Assembly: GCA_019694355.1 (NCBI GenBank)
Contig: JAIBCB010000002.1
Coordinates: 682,001-746,000, forward strand
Length of the DNA stretch: 64,000 nucleotides
From: Pyrinomonadaceae bacterium
GTDB lineage: Bacteria; Acidobacteriota; Blastocatellia; Pyrinomonadales; Pyrinomonadaceae
Direction of reading: 5' to 3'
Shown: piece after piece, positions 1-8,831 of the stretch
How positions within the stretch are numbered: the stretch's first letter is position 1
How the letters are laid out: each line of letters begins with the position of its first letter
Position numbers and translations under genes: made by a program
Notes under the pieces: generated by a model
What the model was told of the DNA's origin: nothing
The model's database searches: none
Seen by the model: the letters and a program-made list of their open reading frames with translations, nothing else

Positions 1-33
1 ACCGGCGAGGCCGCGTAACAGCATCATTTAGAA

Positions 34-540
34 ATGAATAAGAAACAGAGAATTTCACCCGCAGGCTTGCTCCTCAAAGACCAGCTCATCTCGATCAATC
101 GTGTAACGAAGGTCGTAAAGGGCGGTAAGAATCTTTCGTTCGCGGCGTTGGTCGTGATCGGCGACGAGGCCGGCCATGTCGGTTTTGGTACCGGCAAAGC
201 AAAGGAAGTGCCGAATGCGATCAAGAAGGCTGTTGAGGCTGCAAAGAACAACCTGATCCGCGTGCCGCTCATCGACGGAACACTGCCGCACGAACTGATC
301 GGCGAATACGGCGCAGGCCGCGTGCTGATGAAGCCGGCCGCTGAAGGTACCGGCGTTATTGCCGGCGGTGCGGTGCGTGCCGTTATGCAGTCGCTCGGCG
401 TCCACAATGTGCGAACGAAGATCTTGGGGTCCAATAACGCGCACAATGTCATTCGGGCGACCTTCGATGGCCTGCTAAGGATGAAGGATCCGATGGAAGT
501 TGCACGGCTTCGCGGCAAGCAGGTCGAAGAACTTGCCTAA
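34..540 (+). CDS. rpsE: 30S ribosomal protein S5
   Basis: S5 is a small-subunit protein that sits near the decoding centre and affects translational accuracy. The 168-residue product carries the S5 N-terminal RNA-binding domain, with the family motif [11 protein letters not shown] at about residues 21-31, followed by [22 protein letters not shown]-type residues and the C-terminal fold with [13 protein letters not shown]. Length matches the family. It is the first complete gene of the window and opens the spc-operon tail; the gene before it, expected to be rplR, is cut off. About 100 bases separate it from rpmD. Confidence 0.98.
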   Translation: MNKKQRISPAGLLLKDQLISINRVTKVVKGGKNLSFAALVVIGDEAGHVGFGTGKAKEVPNAIKKAVEAAKNNLIRVPLIDGTLPHELIGEYGAGRVLMKPAAEGTGVIAGGAVRAVMQSLGVHNVRTKILGSNNAHNVIRATFDGLLRMKDPMEVARLRGKQVEELA

Positions 541-642
541 GCGATAAGCAAAGCAAGCGGTTTACGAGTTTTAGCAAGCGGATCACCGAAAAGGAGCGAG
601 CCTTTATCGCATTTGAACGATCCGCAAACCAGAAATTGAGAG

Positions 643-849
643 ATGGCAAAGAAAGCAGAAAATCCGACGGCTGGAAGCATCAAGATCCAGTACTACCGAA
701 GCATGATCGGCTATGCAAAGAAGCAGAAGGAGATCGTAAAGAGCCTCGGTATCACGAAGCTGAATCAAACGGTAACGCGGCCCGATTCACCGGCAACGCG
801 TGGAATCGTTGCAAAGGTACCGCATTTGCTGCGGATCGTGGAGCGTTAA
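643..849 (+). CDS. rpmD: 50S ribosomal protein L30
   Basis: L30 is a small large-subunit protein. The 68-residue product has an N-terminal extension of about 10 residues, then the L30 core with the central SLGITKLNQTV stretch and the C-terminal TRGIVAKVPHLLRIVE segment typical of the family. It lies between rpsE and rplO, its canonical place in the spc operon. Its stop codon overlaps the first unit of a 7-bp tandem repeat that fills the spacer to rplO. Confidence 0.96.
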   Translation: MAKKAENPTAGSIKIQYYRSMIGYAKKQKEIVKSLGITKLNQTVTRPDSPATRGIVAKVPHLLRIVER

Positions 850-935
850 TAGTAAATGGTGAATGGTGAATGGTAAATCGTTAGGCGTGGATGCGATTCA
901 CGATTAACGATTCACAATTAACGATTGACGATCAA
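848..935 (+). repeat. Opposed degenerate heptamer tandem repeats, rpmD-rplO spacer
   Basis: Two runs of contiguous 7-bp units fill the spacer. Positions 848-882 hold five units related to AATGGTG. Positions 894-935 hold six units related to CGATTAA. The second run is partly reverse-complementary to the first, so the spacer can fold back on itself. The unit length is strictly 7 although individual bases drift. The layout resembles the short tandemly repeated repetitive (STRR) heptamers known from cyanobacterial spacers. Confidence 0.75.
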
Positions 936-945
936 CGAGGGAAAT

Positions 946-1398
946 ATGGCTTTATCACTAAATAATTTACATCCGGCTCCCGGTTCGACGCACAAGAAAA
1001 AGCGCGTTGGCCGCGGTCCCGGTTCGGGCCTCGGAAAGACGTCCGGCCGCGGGAACAAGGGCCAGAAGTCGCGTTCGGGTTATGCGAGCCGTCCGGGTTT
1101 TGAAGGCGGACAGATGCCTTTGCAGCGTCGTCTTCCGAAGCGTGGCTTCACGAATATATTTAAGAAGCAATGGCTCGAGATCAGCCTTGCGAAGATCGAG
1201 GACAACTTCCAGGCGGGCGAAGAGGTCACGCCGGAGATCCTGCACGATCGCGGCCTGATCAAGAAGGCCAAGCACGATCTCGTCATTCTTGGGAACGGCG
1301 ATTTTACGAAAGCCTTGAAGATCTCTGCCCATCGCTTTACAAAGACAGCGAAGGAAAAGATCGAAAAGGCCGGTGGTACGGCGACGCAGATCGGGTAA
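946..1398 (+). CDS. rplO: 50S ribosomal protein L15
   Basis: L15 binds 23S rRNA late in large-subunit assembly. The 150-residue product begins [14 protein letters not shown] and has the very basic glycine-rich N-terminal tail ([20 protein letters not shown]), the [18 protein letters not shown] signature and a C-terminal beta domain ending in GTATQIG. The ATG at 946 is preferred over an in-frame TTG at 925 because it gives the family N-terminus and follows a GAGGGAA ribosome-binding site. It is followed by secY after 75 bases. Confidence 0.97.
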   Translation: MALSLNNLHPAPGSTHKKKRVGRGPGSGLGKTSGRGNKGQKSRSGYASRPGFEGGQMPLQRRLPKRGFTNIFKKQWLEISLAKIEDNFQAGEEVTPEILHDRGLIKKAKHDLVILGNGDFTKALKISAHRFTKTAKEKIEKAGGTATQIG

Positions 1399-1473
1399 TA
1401 CGTTCTATAGATTTTTTTGAGGGCTCGAAGATCGAAGCTCTTGTTGGTCAGACCTTTTTAAGCCGAGACTTTT

Positions 1474-2892
1474 ATGGAGAAGTTTTTTAACGCGGTCCAA
1501 AATATGTTCCGGATCGCCGAGCTGCGGAAGAGGATCTTCTTTACGCTCGGACTTCTGGCGGTCTATCGCCTTGGTGCTCACATCACAGCACCCGGAATCA
1601 ATAAAGTTCGTCTCGAAGCAGTTTGGGCCGATGTTGCCGGTACGCTGCTTGGGGTATTGGACCTTTTCTCGGGCGGAAACTTCCGCACGATCTCGGTCTT
1701 TGCTCTTGGCGTTACGCCATACATCACTGCGTCGATCATTATGCAGCTGATGCCGGTGCTTTCTCCTGCGGTCAAGAAGATCCAGGAAGAAGGCGAGGTC
1801 GGCCGACAAAAATTGAACCAATGGACGCGCTATGCGACCGTTGGCCTTTGTGCTGTTCAGACCTTCTTTGTCGCGACATGGCTCTCGCGAAACCAGGTCA
1901 TTGCGGACAGTTGGGTTGCGACGGCGATGATCATCGTCACGCTTACGACCGGCTCGATCTTTGTGATGTGGCTCGGTGAACAGATCACGGAACGCGGTGT
2001 CGGCAACGGCATCTCGCTGCTCATCTTTGCCGGTATCGTGATCGGACTGCCTCGCGGATTGTCTCAGGTCTCTGAGCGAGTCAGCAGCGGTGATGCAGCT
2101 TCGACCCTCGGCGTTGTGTTCCTTGTTGTGGTGATGGTCGCTTTGATCGCCGTCATCGTTTACGTGGAATCTGCGCGCAGGAACATCGCGATAAGTTACG
2201 CGAACCGACGCGTCGGCAATCAGACATTTCGAGGGCAGGAAACAAGCCTTCCGCTGAAGATCAATATGGGCGGCGTTATCCCGGTGATCTTCGCATCGTC
2301 GGTGCTCGCTTTGCCGCAGACCGTATTTGCCGCATTTCCGCCGGACCCGAACAACCCGAACGCTCTTTGGACGAAGGTTTACGCGTTCTTTCAGCAGTTT
2401 CACGGCGGCGACCCGTATTACGAACTCGTATTCCTCTCGCTTATCGTTCTGTTCACGTTCTTCTATATCACGATCATCTTCAACACGGATGAGGTCGCTG
2501 ATAACTTGAGGAAGCACGGCGGATTTGTTGCCGGCATTAGGCCGGGAGCTCCGACGGCTGACTATTTGAACGATATTATGACGAAGCTGACGACGGTGGG
2601 TGCGATATATCTTGCACTCGTCGCTTTCATTCCGCAGCTTCTCCTGAGCGGATTCAAGGTTGCACGGCTTCCGTTCTTCGGATCAGGCCTTGATAACTTC
2701 CTGACCTCGACGCCAGGACTTAGCTGGATACCAACGGGTCTTGGCTATCAGTTCTATTTCGGCGGCACTTCACTGCTGATCTTGGTCGGCGTTGCGATGG
2801 ATACCGTCGCACAGATCGAAGCTCAGCTCGTGATGAGGAATTACGAAGGCTTCCTTGGTGCGGGTTCGAGACTCCGCGGCCGCAGAAGCTAG
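1474..2892 (+). CDS. secY: Preprotein translocase subunit SecY
   Basis: SecY is the channel-forming subunit of the inner-membrane Sec translocon, working with SecE/SecG and the SecA motor. The 472-residue product has the expected ten hydrophobic helices. Seen are the N-terminal RIAELRKRIFFTLGLLAVYR stretch, the early loop and plug region (APGIN), the GNGISLLIFAGI motif in the middle, and the cytoplasmic loop with FRGQETSLPLK. It ends MRNYEGFLGAGSRLRGRRS, a typical basic tail. Position between rplO and adk is canonical. Confidence 0.98.
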   Translation: MEKFFNAVQNMFRIAELRKRIFFTLGLLAVYRLGAHITAPGINKVRLEAVWADVAGTLLGVLDLFSGGNFRTISVFALGVTPYITASIIMQLMPVLSPAVKKIQEEGEVGRQKLNQWTRYATVGLCAVQTFFVATWLSRNQVIADSWVATAMIIVTLTTGSIFVMWLGEQITERGVGNGISLLIFAGIVIGLPRGLSQVSERVSSGDAASTLGVVFLVVVMVALIAVIVYVESARRNIAISYANRRVGNQTFRGQETSLPLKINMGGVIPVIFASSVLALPQTVFAAFPPDPNNPNALWTKVYAFFQQFHGGDPYYELVFLSLIVLFTFFYITIIFNTDEVADNLRKHGGFVAGIRPGAPTADYLNDIMTKLTTVGAIYLALVAFIPQLLLSGFKVARLPFFGSGLDNFLTSTPGLSWIPTGLGYQFYFGGTSLLILVGVAMDTVAQIEAQLVMRNYEGFLGAGSRLRGRRS

Positions 2893-2986
2893 GCGTTCTC
2901 TTTTTTGAGCCACAGCGAGTACTAGAACGGCGTGAGAGATGCTCTCATTATGTTCGCTGTGCTCCCTGTGGCAAGTTACTTTTCTG
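2893..2986 (+). repeat. Hairpin spacer between secY and adk
   Basis: The spacer holds a 7-bp inverted repeat (CACAGCG at 2912-2918 with CGCTGTG at about 2955-2961) around an inner GAGAG/CTCTC pair. The right arm, CTGTGCTCCCTGTGG, resembles the CTCTGTGG-type repeats of the island near 51.3 kb. It probably belongs to the same class of spacer repeats. No regulatory role is evident. Confidence 0.4.
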
Positions 2987-3634
2987 ATGGATAAGATAAT
3001 CGTACTGATCGGTGCTCCGGGAGCAGGAAAAGGAACACAAGCTCGGCTGCTGACCGAGCGAAGGGGAATTCTGCAGATCTCGACCGGCGATATGTTCCGT
3101 GCGATGAGGTCCGGGGACACGCCGCTCGCACGCGAGGTTCAGGCCGTGATGGCATCGGGAGCTCTCGTTTCGGACGATCTTACATTCAAGGTGGTTCAGG
3201 AGCGCACGTCGCAGCCTGACGCTGCGGGAACATACATTCTCGACGGATATCCGCGCACCCTGGTTCAGGCCGAACAGCTAGAAGAACTTGCCGAGGATCA
3301 GGAAAAGGAAATTGTTGCCGTCGAGGTCGATGTCCCCAGGGAAGATCTTTTGAAGCGGCTGACAGGGCGAAGAACGTGTCCGGTCTGCGGCGAGATCTAT
3401 AACGTTTATTCCAAGCCGCCAAAGGTTGACGGCCGATGCGACTTTCATCCGGACGCGGAACTCGAACACCGCAAGGACGATCAAGAAGCTACTGTCGCGG
3501 CTCGTCTTGCGACATACGATGAATTGACGGCTCCGCTCCTTGATTACTATCGCAAGACCGACCGCTTGAAAGCCGTTGACGGCACCGGCGATCTCCAGGC
3601 GATATATTCCCGCATCGAGAAGGCGATCAGTTAA
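2987..3634 (+). CDS. adk: Adenylate kinase
   Basis: Adk converts ATP plus AMP to two ADP in the cytosol. The 215-residue product starts MDKIIVLIGAPGAGKGTQ with the P-loop, then STGDMFRAM and DGYPRT of the AMP site, and the LID with RLTGRRTCPVCG. The LID has a zinc-binding layout, C-x2-C-x16-C-x2-H, in which the usual fourth Cys/Asp is a His (CDFH). The ATG at 2987 is chosen over one at 2939 because the extra 16 residues lie outside the family and match the spacer hairpin. It is followed 6 bases later by map. Confidence 0.97.
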   Translation: MDKIIVLIGAPGAGKGTQARLLTERRGILQISTGDMFRAMRSGDTPLAREVQAVMASGALVSDDLTFKVVQERTSQPDAAGTYILDGYPRTLVQAEQLEELAEDQEKEIVAVEVDVPREDLLKRLTGRRTCPVCGEIYNVYSKPPKVDGRCDFHPDAELEHRKDDQEATVAARLATYDELTAPLLDYYRKTDRLKAVDGTGDLQAIYSRIEKAIS

Positions 3635-3640
3635 ACTGCA

Positions 3641-4426
3641 ATGATCTTCGCAAAATCAGCAAAAGACCTCGATAAAATGCGTGCCGTCGGTGAGTTGATC
3701 GCTGAGGTGCGTGAGGCGTTGCGTGCGATGGTCGCGCCGGGAATCTCGACGCTCGAGCTGAACAACGCGGCGGACAAGATGATCAGAGATGCCGGTGCGA
3801 TACCGACCTTCATCGGTTATCACGGTTTTCCGTATGCGATCTGTGCGTCGGTGAATCACGAGATCGTGCACGGATTCTCAAAGCCCGATCCGTTGAAGGA
3901 CGGCGACATCATTTCGCTCGATATGGCGGCAACCTATCAGGGGTTTGTTGGGGATACGGCGACAACGGTACCCGTCGGCACTATCTCCGAAGACCTTGCT
4001 CAACTGATACGAGTGACAGAAGAATGTCTGGCTTATGGTATTGAGGCTTCCTGCGTAAATAACCGTATCGGCGATATTGGTTGGGCGGTTCAGCAGCATG
4101 CTGAGAAATTCGGATACGGCATCGTCCGCGATTATACCGGCCACGGGATCGGCCGGAATATGCACGAAGCTCCGCAGATCCCGAATTACGGGCGTCCGGG
4201 AACAAAGGAAAAGATCCGTGCGGGGTACTGTTTTGCGATCGAACCGATGTTGAACATCGGAACCGCAGACACTCGAACGCTTAGCGACAAGTGGACCGTC
4301 GTAACGGCTGACGGCAAACCCTCGGCTCATGCTGAGCACACGTTGGCGGTAACGCCTGACGGCCCGGAGGTATTGACGCTCACAAAAGAGCAAAAAAGCC
4401 GTCAAAAAGCCGCTTCGGCGACTTGA
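3641..4426 (+). CDS. map: Methionine aminopeptidase, type I
   Basis: Map removes the initiator methionine from nascent proteins. The 261-residue enzyme has the pita-bread fold motifs with five metal ligands: two Asp in SLDMAATYQGFVGDTA, His in TGHGIGRNMHEAP, Glu in AIEPMLNIG and Glu in SAHAEHTLAVT. The early NHEIVHG motif holds the substrate-side His. Length matches bacterial type I enzymes without an N-terminal zinc finger. It is co-transcribed with adk (6-base gap) and precedes infA. Confidence 0.97.
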   Translation: MIFAKSAKDLDKMRAVGELIAEVREALRAMVAPGISTLELNNAADKMIRDAGAIPTFIGYHGFPYAICASVNHEIVHGFSKPDPLKDGDIISLDMAATYQGFVGDTATTVPVGTISEDLAQLIRVTEECLAYGIEASCVNNRIGDIGWAVQQHAEKFGYGIVRDYTGHGIGRNMHEAPQIPNYGRPGTKEKIRAGYCFAIEPMLNIGTADTRTLSDKWTVVTADGKPSAHAEHTLAVTPDGPEVLTLTKEQKSRQKAASAT

Positions 4427-4493
4427 AAAATGGATGGTTGCGAGCTAATATAGGTAGTTTGCCCCGTCTGTAGGGTATTTGCTCTGTGCGACT

Positions 4494-4715
4494 ATGTCGA
4501 AAGAAGAAGCAATAGAGGTCACTGCGACCGTTTTAGAGACTCTGCCGAACGCGATGTTCAAGATCGCCGTGGATGACAATAACCACGAGGTTCTGGCACA
4601 TATCTCGGGTAAAATGCGGAAGAATTTTATTCGCATTCTGCCGGGAGACAAGGTTCTTGTCGAGCTCTCGCCCTATGATCTGAAGCGTGGGCGCATAACC
4701 TATCGATATAAGTAG
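4494..4715 (+). CDS. infA: Translation initiation factor IF-1
   Basis: IF-1 binds the ribosomal A site during initiation. The 73-residue OB-fold protein reads [20 protein letters not shown] and ends in RGRITYRYK. The motifs [21 protein letters not shown] and [16 protein letters not shown] are diagnostic. The ATG at 4494 is chosen over one at 4479, since IF-1 begins MSKE in many bacteria. It precedes rpmJ by 11 bases, the usual neighbour pair. Confidence 0.97.
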   Translation: MSKEEAIEVTATVLETLPNAMFKIAVDDNNHEVLAHISGKMRKNFIRILPGDKVLVELSPYDLKRGRITYRYK

Positions 4716-4726
4716 GTGACGATAAA

Positions 4727-4840
4727 ATGAAAGTAAGGCCGTCAGTAAAAAAGATTTGCGATAAGTGCAAGATAATCCACCGCAAGGGTGTGGTGCGGGT
4801 CATCTGTGACAACCCGAAACACAAACAGCGTCAGGGATAG
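4727..4840 (+). CDS. rpmJ: 50S ribosomal protein L36
   Basis: This 37-residue gene starts [15 protein letters not shown] and ends KHKQRQG. It has the complete L36 zinc ribbon, C-x2-C-x12-C-x4-H (CDKC, then C and H of CDNPKH), so it is the zinc-containing form. It lies 11 bases after infA and 18 bases before rpsM, the canonical position, and is easily missed because of its size. Confidence 0.97.
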   Translation: MKVRPSVKKICDKCKIIHRKGVVRVICDNPKHKQRQG

Positions 4841-4858
4841 TATTTATTTGGAGAATTT

Positions 4859-5242
4859 ATGGCTCGCGTAGCAGGTGTTGACCTTCCGCCCAACAAAAGG
4901 GCACAAATTGGACTGACCTACATTTACGGTGTAGGCAAATCACGCGCTTCCTCGATACTTGACGAGGCAGGCATCGGTTACGACGTAAAGATCCGTGACC
5001 TTAGCGAAGACGAACTGAACAAGGTTCGCGGCATCCTCGACGCCCAGGGCGACATCGAGGGCGATCTTCGCAAACGCGTCCAGATGGACATCAAGCGTCT
5101 GATGGATATCGGCTGCTATCGCGGCCTTCGTCATCGCCGCAGTTTGCCGGTCCGAGGCCAGCGTACGAGTACAAATGCACGTACCCGCAAGGGCCCGCGT
5201 AAGGCTGCGGTTGCCAAGAAGAAGGCTCCGGGTAAGAAATAG
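4859..5242 (+). CDS. rpsM: 30S ribosomal protein S13
   Basis: S13 is a head protein of the small subunit that contacts P-site tRNA and the 50S subunit. The 127-residue product starts [14 protein letters not shown] and contains the helix-hairpin-helix segment ([20 protein letters not shown]) and the [19 protein letters not shown] signature, ending in a Lys-rich tail. It follows a GGAGAAT ribosome-binding site and starts the S13-S11-S4-RpoA-L17 group. Confidence 0.98.
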   Translation: MARVAGVDLPPNKRAQIGLTYIYGVGKSRASSILDEAGIGYDVKIRDLSEDELNKVRGILDAQGDIEGDLRKRVQMDIKRLMDIGCYRGLRHRRSLPVRGQRTSTNARTRKGPRKAAVAKKKAPGKK

Positions 5243-5315
5243 TTGAGCTTGAGCGGCGGTTTTTGGCGATCGGTTCGCCGGAAAGTCTGCCGCTCGATTT
5301 TATAGTTAAGAGAAA

Positions 5316-5711
5316 ATGGCAAAAGCACCAGCTAAAAAGACCTTTAAGAAGAAGGAAAAGAAGAATATCCCTGCAGGGATCGTTCATATTTCTGCTTCGT
5401 TCAATAACACCCTCATCTCGATCACGGATACGAACGGGAACCTCATCTCGCAGTGCTCTTCGGGTGCACGCGGTTTTCGCGGTTCGCGAAAAGGTACGCC
5501 GTTCGCCGCTCAGCAGGCTGCGGGCGAATGTGCACGCAAGGCCGCTGAGGCCGGTGTTCGTGAGGTCGAAGTTCGCGTAAGAGGGCTTGGAGGCGGCCGT
5601 GAGTCCGCTATCCGTGCCGTTACGCAGGCGGGAATCCGCGTTACGTCGATCCGCGACACGACGCCGATCCCGCACAATGGATGCCGGCCGCCGAAGCGCC
5701 GTCGCGTCTGA
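5316..5711 (+). CDS. rpsK: 30S ribosomal protein S11
   Basis: S11 forms part of the mRNA exit platform. The 131-residue product has a basic N-terminal extension ([17 protein letters not shown]), then [18 protein letters not shown] and the C-terminal signature [23 protein letters not shown], which is diagnostic. Gene order with rpsM and rpsD is canonical. The 73-base spacer before it has no clear hairpin. Confidence 0.98.
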   Translation: MAKAPAKKTFKKKEKKNIPAGIVHISASFNNTLISITDTNGNLISQCSSGARGFRGSRKGTPFAAQQAAGECARKAAEAGVREVEVRVRGLGGGRESAIRAVTQAGIRVTSIRDTTPIPHNGCRPPKRRRV

Positions 5712-5829
5712 GACACGAGTTTGTTTTATTTTTTTTGATCGAAAGGATGAAGGGCGGTTCGCCGCCTGTAAACTTTTCCGAAACACACGGATCCGGCTTT
5801 AGAAGTGCGAGATCCTCGGAGGCAATTTA

Positions 5830-6462
5830 ATGGCTAGATATAGAGATGCGGTGTGCAGGCTTTGCCGCCGCGAAGGTGCAAAACTTTTCCTTAAGGGCGA
5901 TCGCTGCTTCAAACCTTCCTGTGCGATCGAGAAACGCGGAACAAATCCTCCGGGGCAGCACGGCGGAGCCCGTCGCAAGATGCTTGCGGGCTACGGCGAA
6001 CAGCTCCGTGAGAAGCAGAAAGTCAAGCGTATATATTTCATTCTCGAAAAGCAGTTCCGTACGTATTTTGAGAAGGCACTTCGCCAAAAAGGTGTTACGG
6101 GCGAAAACCTGCTTTTTCTTCTTGAACGTCGTCTCGATAACGTGGTCTATCGCTCAGGCTTTTCGACCTCGCGTCGGCAGGCTCGCCAGCTTGTGAATCA
6201 CGGCCACATCACCGTGAACGGCCGCAAGGTCAACATTCCGTCGTTCCAAGTGAAGGTTGGAGATGAGGTCGTCGTTAAGCCGAAGACACAAAAGAATCCG
6301 CACGTTGATGGTGCGTGGTCAACCGCGGTCGGCCGCGGACGTCCGGCATGGCTTTCGGCCGGCGTACGGGATTTCACGGTCACTGTGGCTGCGAATCCGC
6401 GTCGTGAAGACATCGATCAGAACATCAACGAACAGCTGATCGTCGAACTTTACAGCAAGTAG
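5830..6462 (+). CDS. rpsD: 30S ribosomal protein S4, zinc-binding type
   Basis: S4 is a primary 16S rRNA-binding assembly protein and, in many bacteria, an autoregulator of the alpha operon. The 210-residue product has four N-terminal cysteines (CRLCRR at residues 9-14 and CFKPSC at about 26-31), so it is the zinc-containing form. The S4 RNA-binding domain is visible as [19 protein letters not shown] and [20 protein letters not shown]. It lies between rpsK and rpoA. Confidence 0.98.
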   Translation: MARYRDAVCRLCRREGAKLFLKGDRCFKPSCAIEKRGTNPPGQHGGARRKMLAGYGEQLREKQKVKRIYFILEKQFRTYFEKALRQKGVTGENLLFLLERRLDNVVYRSGFSTSRRQARQLVNHGHITVNGRKVNIPSFQVKVGDEVVVKPKTQKNPHVDGAWSTAVGRGRPAWLSAGVRDFTVTVAANPRREDIDQNINEQLIVELYSK

Positions 6463-6567
6463 TATTTTGACCGGCTTGGCTGAAGTAGCCGACACGCATT
6501 TTTTGGGGTCCGTTCTTACCCTAGCGACTGTCGGGGACAAAGCCAAAGCCTTAATAAAAGAACAACT

Positions 6568-7581
6568 ATGACACAATCAAACTGGACAGAATTTCAAATG
6601 CCGGGTCGTCTGAACGTCGAAACTTCGACGCTTAGCGACCGTTACGGCAAATTCTACGCAGCTCCGTTCGAGAGAGGTTTTGGTACGACGGTCGGCAACT
6701 CGATCCGCCGTGCACTGCTCTCCTCGATCGAAGGTGCCGCGATCACGGCAGTGAAGATCTCGGGCGTTGAGCACGAATTTTCGTCGATCAAAGGCGTTGT
6801 CGAAGATGCGACCGACGTTATCCTAAATCTGAAGCAGGTTCCGTTCAAGCTGCACGGCAGCGGCCCGAAGATGCTGACCATCAGCCGCAAGGGCGCCGGT
6901 GAAGTTACGAGTGCGGACATCGAGGCTGACGGCGACGTGGAAGTGCTTGACACGAACGTTCATATCGCGACGATCAGCACGGGCGGTTCGATCGAGATCG
7001 AAATGCGGCTCAAGCAGGGTCGCGGCTACGTTTCGGCAGAACTGAACAACGACGAGGATCTTTCGGTCGGTTTCATTCCTATCGATTCGGTGCACACGCC
7101 GATCAAGAAGGTCAACTATAACGTGGACAAGACCCGTCAGGGATCGAATACGGAATACGACCGCCTTACGCTTGAGGTCTGGACGGACGGCAGCGTAACG
7201 CCGAACGATTCGATCGGCCTTGCGGCCAAATTGGTCAAAGATCATATGTCGATCTTTATCAATTTTGAGGAAGAAGAAGAGGAATATAAATACGAGGACA
7301 TCGCGCGTCCGCCTCTTATGCGCAACGACCTTCTCGATAAGTCGGTCGATGAACTGGAACTTTCGGTTCGCTCGTACAATTGCCTGAAGAACGCTGACAT
7401 CCGATCGATCCGTGATCTGATCCGACGCAGCGAAAAAGATATGCTTCACACGAAGAACTTCGGCAAGAAATCGCTCACCGAGATCAAGGATATGCTCCAC
7501 GGTATGGGGCTTGATTTTGGAATGGAGTTTGACGAGCAGGGAAATCCGATCCCTGGAACAGGCGGCAGAGACCTAGATTAA
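6568..7581 (+). CDS. rpoA: DNA-directed RNA polymerase subunit alpha
   Basis: RpoA dimerises to nucleate RNA polymerase assembly and contacts UP elements and activators. The 337-residue product has the N-terminal assembly domain ([20 protein letters not shown]), a linker with an unusual acidic run of six Glu at about residues 234-239, and the C-terminal domain with two helix-hairpin-helix motifs ([17 protein letters not shown] and [14 protein letters not shown]). Length is close to the E. coli protein. Its stop is followed directly by a heptamer repeat before rplQ. Confidence 0.98.
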   Translation: MTQSNWTEFQMPGRLNVETSTLSDRYGKFYAAPFERGFGTTVGNSIRRALLSSIEGAAITAVKISGVEHEFSSIKGVVEDATDVILNLKQVPFKLHGSGPKMLTISRKGAGEVTSADIEADGDVEVLDTNVHIATISTGGSIEIEMRLKQGRGYVSAELNNDEDLSVGFIPIDSVHTPIKKVNYNVDKTRQGSNTEYDRLTLEVWTDGSVTPNDSIGLAAKLVKDHMSIFINFEEEEEEYKYEDIARPPLMRNDLLDKSVDELELSVRSYNCLKNADIRSIRDLIRRSEKDMLHTKNFGKKSLTEIKDMLHGMGLDFGMEFDEQGNPIPGTGGRDLD

Positions 7582-7662
7582 GGATAGAGGATAACGGATA
7601 AGGGATAGGGGCGAAAATCGCGACATTCCTTTAGCCTTTATCCTTTCGTCTTTATCCTTTGA
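7582..7662 (+). repeat. Opposed degenerate heptamer tandem repeats, rpoA-rplQ spacer
   Basis: Starting at the base after the rpoA stop, four contiguous units of the GGATAAC type occupy 7582-7609. Five contiguous units of the CCTTTAT type occupy 7628-7662. The purine arm and the pyrimidine arm are largely complementary, so the transcript can form a stem with a loop of about 18 bases, ending five bases before the rplQ start. It has the same architecture as the rpmD-rplO spacer but a different unit sequence. Confidence 0.8.
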
Positions 7663-7666
7663 GAAC

Positions 7667-8167
7667 ATGAGACATCAAAAAGCACATCGTAAACTTGGAC
7701 GCACGACCGAGCATCGTATGTCGATGCTTCGCAATCTTGCGACCTCGCTTATCAACGCTGATAAGGAATACATCGTTACCACCGTTCAGAAGGCAAAAGA
7801 GCTTCGGCCGTTCGTTGAAAAAGTGATCACGCTCGCGCGCCACGCTCAGCATGCCGAAGGCAACGACGCTATTAGAGTCGTCAATCTTCGCCGTCAGGCC
7901 GCCAGATTTTTCCATTCGGGCAACACGACGTTCAAGGTCGAGCAGAGCCGTTTTCGCGGTAAAAAGGGCGAGCCGAAGGAAGCGCCGGTGCGTACTGCGG
8001 GCGTTGCGGCCGTCCAGCGGCTTTTCAATGAGCTCGGTGTGCGCTATAAAGACCGTAACGGCGGTTATACGCGTATCATCAGGCTCGGGCGTCGCCAGGG
8101 CGACAATGCTGAGTTGGCAGTTATCGAGCTTGTGGACAATCCGCGTGAACTCGCCGCAAAAGGCTAG
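7667..8167 (+). CDS. rplQ: 50S ribosomal protein L17
   Basis: L17 lines the exterior of the large subunit near the exit tunnel. The 166-residue product starts MRHQKAHRKLGRTTEHRMSM, the family signature, continues through LATSLINADKEYIVTTVQKAKELRPFVEK, and has YTRIIRLGRRQGDNAELAVIELV near the end. It is longer than the E. coli protein because of a central basic insertion (SRFRGKKGEPKEAPV) and a short tail. It closes the alpha operon and is followed 30 bases later by accB. Confidence 0.97.
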   Translation: MRHQKAHRKLGRTTEHRMSMLRNLATSLINADKEYIVTTVQKAKELRPFVEKVITLARHAQHAEGNDAIRVVNLRRQAARFFHSGNTTFKVEQSRFRGKKGEPKEAPVRTAGVAAVQRLFNELGVRYKDRNGGYTRIIRLGRRQGDNAELAVIELVDNPRELAAKG

Positions 8168-8197
8168 TCATTAATAGCGGAGGTTCACAAACTCAAA

Positions 8198-8740
8198 ATG
8201 AGCGAGACCGGATCGGCAAAAGCGGAAGACGGACAAGTGGGCGAAAAGAAAGATACTGAAAAACGAGCAGCAGACGGCCAGTCTTTTGATATGGACGAAC
8301 TGCAATCGCTCGCGGCTCTTGTGAACGAGCACGGGTTCACGGATTTTGAATTCGAGAACGAAAATATCCGTGTGAAAATGAGCAAGGCGACCGCTGTAGT
8401 TGCGGCTCCGCCGGTGATGGCCGTTCCGCCGGCAGTTCAACCGGCCGCGACCGCTCCTGCCGCTGTGGCGACGCCGGAAGCTCCGGTGGATGAGGACGCC
8501 GGGCTTTTCAAGATCACGTCGCCGATCGTCGGTACATTCTATCGTGCGCCCGGCCCGGACAAGCCGCCATTTGTGAGCGAAGGTTCAAGCGTTTCCGCCG
8601 ACTCGGTCGTCTGCATCGTCGAGGCGATGAAGCTGATGAACGAGATCCAGGCGGAAACGTCGGGTACGATCGTAAAAGTTTATGTCGAGAACGGGCAGCC
8701 CGTCGAATTTGGCCAGCCGCTTTTCGGAGTAAAAAGCTAG
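8198..8740 (+). CDS. accB: Biotin carboxyl carrier protein of acetyl-CoA carboxylase
   Basis: AccB carries biotin between biotin carboxylase and carboxyltransferase in the first step of fatty-acid synthesis. The 180-residue product has an N-terminal dimerisation segment (LQSLAALVNEHGFTDFEFEN), a Pro/Ala-rich flexible linker (about residues 66-95) and a C-terminal biotinyl domain. The biotinylated lysine is K145 in EAMKLMNEI. The thumb segment APGPDKPPFV is present. It lies 91 bases before accC, the usual pair. Confidence 0.97.
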   Translation: MSETGSAKAEDGQVGEKKDTEKRAADGQSFDMDELQSLAALVNEHGFTDFEFENENIRVKMSKATAVVAAPPVMAVPPAVQPAATAPAAVATPEAPVDEDAGLFKITSPIVGTFYRAPGPDKPPFVSEGSSVSADSVVCIVEAMKLMNEIQAETSGTIVKVYVENGQPVEFGQPLFGVKS

Positions 8741-8831
8741 ACCGGTGAAGGTCCAATACTCAAAGTCTAAGATCGAAGTCGAACTATGGCGTTCCGGCTT
8801 TTGAGCTTAGGCTTTTGGTTTTCAATTACAA

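Noticed and set aside
1-18. Last codons of an upstream gene, expected rplR
   Set aside because: TGEAA-stop can be read, but it does not match the usual L18 ending and five codons are too few to assign.
1405-2517. A 370-codon open frame antisense to secY
   Set aside because: It is rich in Arg, Asp, His and Lys with no domain, no start signal and sits wholly opposite a confident gene. Other long antisense frames (for example opposite rpsA, fusA-like and the fusion methyltransferase gene) show the same pattern.
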